Source: DAOTTW01 sp034437615
GTDB lineage: Bacteria; Chloroflexota; Anaerolineae; Aggregatilineales; Phototrophicaceae
DNA: 8,934 nucleotides
NCBI GenBank assembly: GCA_034437615.1
Contig: DAOTTW010000057.1
Coordinates: 1 to 8,934 of the forward strand
Direction of reading: 5' to 3'
Position numbers and translations under genes: made by a program. Shown piece by piece: positions 5,627 through 8,934 of the stretch; position 1 is the first letter of the stretch, and every line of letters begins with the position of its first letter. The notes beneath the pieces were generated by a model that was given only the letters and a program-made list of their open reading frames with translations, was not told the DNA's origin and searched no databases.

Positions 5627-6478
5627 ATGGCACAATCAACCCTCTCACAATCACAAACCGATGTACAAGCGCCCGCACGTGAGCCGTTGACCGAATCCGT
5701 CGGTATCTTGCAGCAGTTGCGCTGGGCCTTGAGCGATAGCGCGGTGATGACGCGCCGCAACCTGATTCAGATCTTCCGGCAGCCACAGTTGATCGTATTC
5801 GCGCTGGTGCAGCCGGTTGTCTTTACGCTGCTGTTCGCCTTCGTCTTTGGCGGCGCTATCCCCACCGGGCCAGTCGATTATATCGACTATCTGATCCCCG
5901 GTATCATCATTCAGACGGTGGTTTTCGCCGCGACCAACACCACCATCGGCCTGACGGATGACCTGTCTAAGGGCATGATTGACCGCTTTCGTTCGCTGCC
6001 GATGTCACGTGGGGCGGTGCTGACGGGCCGCACGCTGGCGGATGCGCTGCGTAGCGTGGTCACGATGGGGATGATTATCGGTGTGGGCCTGCTGATCGGC
6101 TTTCGGCCTGATGGCGGCGTTTTAGGTGTGATCGGCGGGGTGCTGATCGCCTTCTCGTTTGGTTATGCCTTCACGTGGATTTCTGCGTTGATCGGCCTGC
6201 TGGTCAAATCCCCGGAAACGGCACAGGTCGCAGGCTTCATCTGGATTTTCCCGTTGGTATTCGCGAGTTCGATCTTCGTGCCTGTGCAAACCATCGAGAT
6301 AGCATGGCTCAAGACGTTCGCGCAGAACTCCCCTATCACCGTCATCGCGGACGCCTCACGTGCGGCTTTCTCTGGTCAGGCCATCGAGAGTCCGCTGCTG
6401 GTCGTGTTCTGGATTGCGCTGATTATGGCCGTTTTCATGCCGCTAGCCATCCGACAGTATAGCCGAGCCATCAGCTAA
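5627..6478 (+). CDS. ABC-2 type exporter permease, DrrB-type
   Basis: Integral membrane subunit of 283 residues that partners the preceding ATPase. After a polar cytoplasmic N-terminus (1-50) six hydrophobic segments can be read at about 54-76, 86-108, 142-160, 164-192, 200-220 and 256-275. The loop GMIDRFRSLPMSRG (116-129) is the conserved amphipathic coupling region of DrrB/ABC-2 permeases, and IRNL-like RRNLIQIFRQP (43-53) precedes the first segment. Length and topology are normal, so an intact one-ATPase, one-permease exporter of drugs or hydrophobic compounds is predicted. The ribosome site is weak (AGGGA about 13 bases upstream). The stop codon abuts the repeat block that starts at 6479, whose left copy lies upstream of marR. 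The transported substrate cannot be inferred. Confidence 0.92.
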   Translation: MAQSTLSQSQTDVQAPAREPLTESVGILQQLRWALSDSAVMTRRNLIQIFRQPQLIVFALVQPVVFTLLFAFVFGGAIPTGPVDYIDYLIPGIIIQTVVFAATNTTIGLTDDLSKGMIDRFRSLPMSRGAVLTGRTLADALRSVVTMGMIIGVGLLIGFRPDGGVLGVIGGVLIAFSFGYAFTWISALIGLLVKSPETAQVAGFIWIFPLVFASSIFVPVQTIEIAWLKTFAQNSPITVIADASRAAFSGQAIESPLLVVFWIALIMAVFMPLAIRQYSRAIS

Positions 6479-6502
6479 GCACTTCGGCGTAGGTATTTCG
6501 GC

Positions 6503-6526
6503 GGACGTGCCATTGCACGTCCCTAC
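6503..6526 (-). repeat. GTAG-footed REP-like palindrome f (left half of BIME-like pair 2)
   Basis: On the minus strand GTAG (plus 6523-6526) is followed by an 8-bp stem, GGACGTGC with GCACGTCC (plus 6503-6510 and 6515-6522), around a four-base loop. Compared with its counterpart e, both arms have changed together and pairing is preserved. Confidence 0.65.
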
Positions 6527-6576
6527 AGACCTGTTGTGAATGATTGCGACCCTGTAGGGACAGGGCACTGACCTGT
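6518..6576 (-). repeat. 59-bp inverted repeat, right copy
   Basis: It is the exact reverse complement of 3721-3779. The 27-base spacer between the facing GTAG feet (6527-6553) is identical to that of the left copy although it forms no strong hairpin itself, which points to recent duplication, gene conversion or selection on the spacer. Confidence 0.9.
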
Positions 6577-6578
6577 CC
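6554..6578 (+). repeat. GTAG-footed REP-like palindrome g (right half of BIME-like pair 2)
   Basis: GTAG at 6554-6557 is followed by a perfect 7-bp stem, GGACAGG (6558-6564) with CCTGTCC (6572-6578), around GCACTGA. Confidence 0.6.
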
Positions 6579-6580
6579 GG

Positions 6581-6596
6581 GGCGGCGCAAGCCGCC
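6581..6596 (+). other. GC hairpin with GCAA tetraloop
   Basis: GGCGGC (6581-6586) and GCCGCC (6591-6596) pair perfectly around GCAA, a GNRA-type loop that makes a stable RNA hairpin. It lies about 100 bases after the permease stop and is followed by an A-rich rather than T-rich stretch, so it could protect the 3' end of the operon mRNA rather than terminate it intrinsically. Confidence 0.5.
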
Positions 6597-6695
6597 ATAA
6601 AATACGGCCAAACATCAAAAACCTGCCCCTGAAGAGGGGCTTGGGATGAGGGATGAGTCGTTACGTTACAACAGGCTTCGTGTGAGGACGCGGGA

Positions 6696-6723
6696 TTGAG
6701 GTCTCTGCGGCTTGCGCTATAAT
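6696..6723 (+). promoter_or_regulatory. Promoter for the UbiA-family gene
   Basis: TTGAGG (6696-6701, four of six) and a perfect TATAAT (6718-6723) are separated by 16 bases. Transcription should start near 6730. This gives a very short leader to ATG 6743 and about 40 bases to the alternative GTG at 6773. Confidence 0.65.
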
Positions 6724-6742
6724 CTGGCACTATTTTGCACAG

Positions 6743-7666
6743 ATGCAGCCAAACGCCACCGGAGAGATGCCCGTGAAAGCCCTAGTCGGTCTGTTGCGCA
6801 CGATGCGCCCCAAGCAATGGACGAAGAACGTACTTGTTTTTGCCGCCCTGGTGTTTGATCGACAACTGACGGACCCGAACGCATTGGGGGCGGTGCTGGT
6901 CGCGTTGTTCACGCTGATCTTGATGTCTGGCACCGTCTACGTCATCAACGATCTGGTGGACATCGAGAAGGACCGCCAACACCCGAAGAAGAAGAGCCGC
7001 CCGCTGCCCTCTGGTCAACTGCCCGTGCCGATTGCCATCAGCGCCGCTGTGATTATGCCCGCGCTGACGTTGCTGCTGGCGCTGAGCTTTGATGTGGGTT
7101 TGGCGCTGGTGCTGGCGCTGTATCTGGCGATTCAGGTCACGTATTCGTTTGTGCTGAAGCATATTGTGCTGTTGGATGTGATGACGGTGGCCTCTGGTTT
7201 TGTGCTGCGCGTGCTGGCGGGTGTCGCTGTAATCGACGTGCAGAACTTCTCGCCCTGGCTGTATGCGTGCACGGCTTTGCTGGCGCTCTTCCTGGCAGTG
7301 GGCAAGCGGCGGCAAGAACTGGTGACGCTCGGTGAGGCAGAGGCGGTGCGCACGCGGCCCATCTACGCACACTACAACCTGCCGCTGTTGGATGATATGC
7401 TGCGGCTCGTGACCACATCGACCTTCATCGCGTATTTGCTCTATACGATTGAGGTCGAAACCGTGCGCATTGCCGATATTAACATGGCGTTGCTGACTGT
7501 ACCGTTTGTGTTGTATGCGTTGTATCGCTACCTGTACCTGATCCATGTGCAGGGTGAGGGCAGCGCACCGGATGAGGTCTTGCTGACGGACCGCCCTTTG
7601 CAGATCGCGATTGTGCTATGGGGGCTGTTGTTCGTGGGCTTGCTGTACCTGTTTCCATCCCCTTGA
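6743..7666 (+). CDS. UbiA-family prenyltransferase, decaprenyl-phosphate phosphoribosyltransferase-like
   Basis: Multi-pass membrane enzyme, 307 residues. The order MRPKQWTKNVLVFAA (21-35), NDLVDIEKDRQHP (69-81, first Asp-rich motif), YSFVLKH with Asp145 (134-145), GKRRQEL (187-193) and a C-terminal DRPLQ (283-287) matches DPPR synthases such as Rv3806c better than quinone or heme prenyltransferases. Those enzymes join phosphoribose from PRPP to decaprenyl phosphate for arabinose donors. Distant bacteria carry relatives of unproven substrate, so another polyprenyl-phosphate glycosyl acceptor is possible. About eight or nine hydrophobic helices are visible. Start choice is open. ATG 6743 follows a likely start site at about 6730. 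GTG 6773 has the only good ribosome site, GGAGAG at 6761-6766 with a 6-base spacer, and would give 297 residues beginning just before the conserved region. No arabinan or cell-wall genes adjoin it. Confidence 0.85.
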   Translation: MQPNATGEMPVKALVGLLRTMRPKQWTKNVLVFAALVFDRQLTDPNALGAVLVALFTLILMSGTVYVINDLVDIEKDRQHPKKKSRPLPSGQLPVPIAISAAVIMPALTLLLALSFDVGLALVLALYLAIQVTYSFVLKHIVLLDVMTVASGFVLRVLAGVAVIDVQNFSPWLYACTALLALFLAVGKRRQELVTLGEAEAVRTRPIYAHYNLPLLDDMLRLVTTSTFIAYLLYTIEVETVRIADINMALLTVPFVLYALYRYLYLIHVQGEGSAPDEVLLTDRPLQIAIVLWGLLFVGLLYLFPSP

Positions 7667-7694
7667 CCGTGTGGTAAGTTGCAGAAAATTACCC

Positions 7695-7700
7695 TATAAT
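7695..7700 (+). promoter_or_regulatory. -10 element for pfkA
   Basis: A perfect TATAAT lies 39 bases before the pfkA ATG, in the 73-base gap after the UbiA-family gene. The best -35 at normal spacing, TGGTAA (7672-7677), is poor, so an activator or read-through from upstream may contribute. Transcription should start near 7707. Confidence 0.5.
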
Positions 7701-7739
7701 TTAAGCAATCGAAAAGTTATCCATTGAAAGCGACAGGGC

Positions 7740-8915
7740 ATGGCAAACAATATCATTGGCATTTTGACATCGGGTGGCGATACACCCGGCCTCAACGCGG
7801 CGATCCGTGCGGTGGGCAAAACCGCCATCGGTGATTACGACATGCGCGTGATCGGCTTCCGTGATGGCTTTCGGGGCTTGATGGAAAATCGCACCATCCG
7901 GCTTGATAGTTCGGCGTTATCCGGTATTTTGACGGTCGGTGGGACCATTTTGGGCACCAGCCGCGATAAGCCGCACAAAATGCCCATCGGTGGCAAAGAG
8001 ATGGATATGCGGGATGCCATCGTAGATGTGTATGACAAGCATAATTTGGATGCGCTGGTGTGCCTGGGCGGGCGTGGCACCATGCATAATGCCTATCGTC
8101 TGCATGAGAAGGGACTCAAGGTATTAGCGTTGCCCAAGACGATTGATAACGACATCCCCGGTACGGAAATCAGCTTTGGCTTTGACACGGCCATGACCAT
8201 CGCCTCAGAAGCCATTGATCGGCTACATAGTACGGCACACAGCCATCATCGCATTATCGTCGTTGAAATTATGGGGCATCGCGCTGGCTGGTTGGCGTTG
8301 GGTGCGGGTTTGGCAGGCGGTGCAGATGTAATCCTGATCCCTGAAATTCCGTATGACACAGAAAAAGTCGCTGAATCCATCTTGCAACGGACGTACAGCG
8401 GCAAACATTTCAGCATTGTGGCCATTTCTGAGGGGGCCATGTCTAAAGAGACGGCCAAGCGAAAGGCCAAGACCGAAGCCGCCCTGGAAAAAGCCAAAAA
8501 AGCGAAAGCGGACGCCAAAGCCGCAGGCGATAAATCTGCGAAGAAGAAGGCCAAAGCCGCTATCAGGGCAGCTAAGGCCCAATTGGAGGCGATTGAAGAC
8601 GAAATTTTGGGCAGCACGTCGGTCCTGACGCGCCAACTGGAGGAAATCACCAATTTGGAATCACGGGTGACGATATTGGGCCATGTGCAGCGCGGCGGCA
8701 CGCCGTCCGCGGCGGACCGTTTGCTAGCGACGAACCTGGGGACGGCGGCGGTGCAGCTTATCCATGAGGGTGTGCATGGGGTGCTGGTCGCTAGCCGCTG
8801 TGGGAAGGTGACGCCGATACCGTTTGAGGAAATTCTCGGCCAGCGTAACCATGTCCCGCTAGATCATCCCTGGTTGGCGGCGGCACGCTCGGTTGACACT
8901 GCCCTGGGTGATTGA
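7740..8915 (+). CDS. pfkA: 6-phosphofructokinase with internal Lys/Ala-rich insertion
   Basis: Cytoplasmic glycolytic kinase converting fructose 6-phosphate to fructose 1,6-bisphosphate, 391 residues. The N-terminal SGGDTPGLNA is at 11-20, the catalytic PKTIDND loop at 132-138 (Asp136 is the expected base), MGHRAGW at 178-184, ISEGA at 229-233, and the full PFK signature RVTILGHVQRGGTPSAADR at 309-327. Gly113 at the position called 104 in E. coli, with Lys133 at 124, resembles group-III ATP-dependent enzymes; PPi enzymes usually have Asp at 104. The residue just before it, an acidic metal ligand in most PFKs (GGDGS or GGEGT), is Arg112 here. A segment rich in Lys and Ala (236-285) is inserted after ISEGA and accounts for the extra length over about 320-340. 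The weak ribosome site is GAAAG about 9 bases before the ATG. The gene is complete; use of ATP rather than PPi is inferred. Confidence 0.93.
   Translation: MANNIIGILTSGGDTPGLNAAIRAVGKTAIGDYDMRVIGFRDGFRGLMENRTIRLDSSALSGILTVGGTILGTSRDKPHKMPIGGKEMDMRDAIVDVYDKHNLDALVCLGGRGTMHNAYRLHEKGLKVLALPKTIDNDIPGTEISFGFDTAMTIASEAIDRLHSTAHSHHRIIVVEIMGHRAGWLALGAGLAGGADVILIPEIPYDTEKVAESILQRTYSGKHFSIVAISEGAMSKETAKRKAKTEAALEKAKKAKADAKAAGDKSAKKKAKAAIRAAKAQLEAIEDEILGSTSVLTRQLEEITNLESRVTILGHVQRGGTPSAADRLLATNLGTAAVQLIHEGVHGVLVASRCGKVTPIPFEEILGQRNHVPLDHPWLAAARSVDTALGD
8445..8594 (+). other. Lys/Ala-rich insert encoded within pfkA
   Basis: Residues 236-285 contain 15 Lys and 18 Ala among 50 residues and no Cys, Pro, Trp or aromatic residue. 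The DNA is made of recurring GCCAAA/GCCAAG-like codon pairs, suggesting growth by slippage or duplication. The reading frame continues into the intact C-terminal PFK domain, so this is an in-frame insertion, not a frameshift. It probably forms a positively charged helix or coiled coil. Confidence 0.8.
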
Positions 8916-8934
8916 TCGTCCTCGTGGTCATGTA
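8916..8934. other. Window end after pfkA
   Basis: Only 19 bases follow the pfkA stop. No terminator or start of another gene can be identified. Confidence 0.6.

Larger units (their letters stand above)
6479..6742. repeat. Intergenic repeat block after the exporter operon
   Basis: This gap contains the right 59-bp inverted repeat (6518-6576) and two GTAG-footed palindromes. It also has a GGCGGC/GCCGCC hairpin, a GCCCCT/AGGGGC hairpin (6625-6630 and 6635-6640, loop GAAG) and the G-rich module 6635-6664 shared with 127-156. The bases at 6485-6500, read on the minus strand, resemble the conserved tail after palindrome e with an internal deletion. The promoter of the next gene lies at 6696-6723. 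No gene is supported here. Confidence 0.8.

Noticed and set aside
4828..5760. A 310-codon minus-strand frame
   Set aside because: It lies antisense over the ATPase gene and the start of the permease gene, which have full motif sets. Its composition is that of a GC-rich shadow frame.
1..6664. CRISPR-like direct repeats
   Set aside because: The repeats are few, far apart, in mixed orientation and without regularly sized unique spacers, and no cas genes are present.
6782..7546. A 254-codon minus-strand frame rich in Gln, His and Arg
   Set aside because: It is antisense to the hydrophobic UbiA-family gene. The Gln/His richness is what antisense of Leu- and Val-rich codons produces.
7663..7668. 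TTGACC as the -35 of the pfkA promoter
   Set aside because: It lies 26 bases from the TATAAT, too far for a standard sigma-70-type promoter, and overlaps the preceding stop codon.

Overview
The window is chromosomal DNA from a moderately GC-rich bacterium. It holds eight complete protein genes plus intergenic blocks built from palindromic repeats. No rRNA, tRNA, CRISPR array or transposase gene was seen. The gene set suggests a free-living environmental bacterium, perhaps Chloroflexota: a group-III-like phosphofructokinase, a decaprenyl-phosphate-phosphoribosyltransferase-like UbiA protein, a DrrAB-type exporter, and few strong Shine-Dalgarno sequences. That assignment is inference and has not been checked by any search.

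Layout, left to right: (1) 1-268, a repeat block and leader; (2) 269-1966 (+), ilvD, dihydroxy-acid dehydratase of branched-chain amino acid synthesis, standing alone without other ilv genes; (3) 1967-2074, a convergent intergenic stretch with one palindrome; (4) 3600 down to 2075 (-), a two-gene operon of an atypical SDR/NAD(P)-binding protein followed by a flavoprotein that keeps the substrate-lid triad of iodotyrosine deiodinases; (5) 3601-3983, a divergent intergenic region with three palindromes and outward promoters for both flanking units; (6) 3984-6478 (+), a MarR regulator followed by a DrrA-type ATPase and a DrrB-type ABC-2 permease, probably a self-regulated exporter; (7) 6479-6742, a second large repeat block; (8) 6743-7666 (+), a UbiA-family membrane prenyltransferase; (9) 7740-8915 (+), pfkA with an unusual internal Lys/Ala-rich insertion.

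The most notable structure is not a gene. Seven palindromes are scattered through the intergenic DNA, each with a GTAG tetranucleotide at the foot of a GC-rich hairpin, the layout of REP elements mobilised by RAYT (TnpA_REP) transposases. Two are arranged as BIME-like pairs with a conserved 27-nt spacer. The two BIME copies form a perfect 59-bp inverted repeat that brackets the whole MarR/ABC exporter cassette. The hairpin arms differ between copies but change on both sides together, so the fold rather than the sequence is preserved.

Other points of interest are the deiodinase-like active site, an Arg where PFKs normally carry an acidic metal-binding residue, the Lys/Ala insert in the same PFK, and a predicted leaderless marR transcript.
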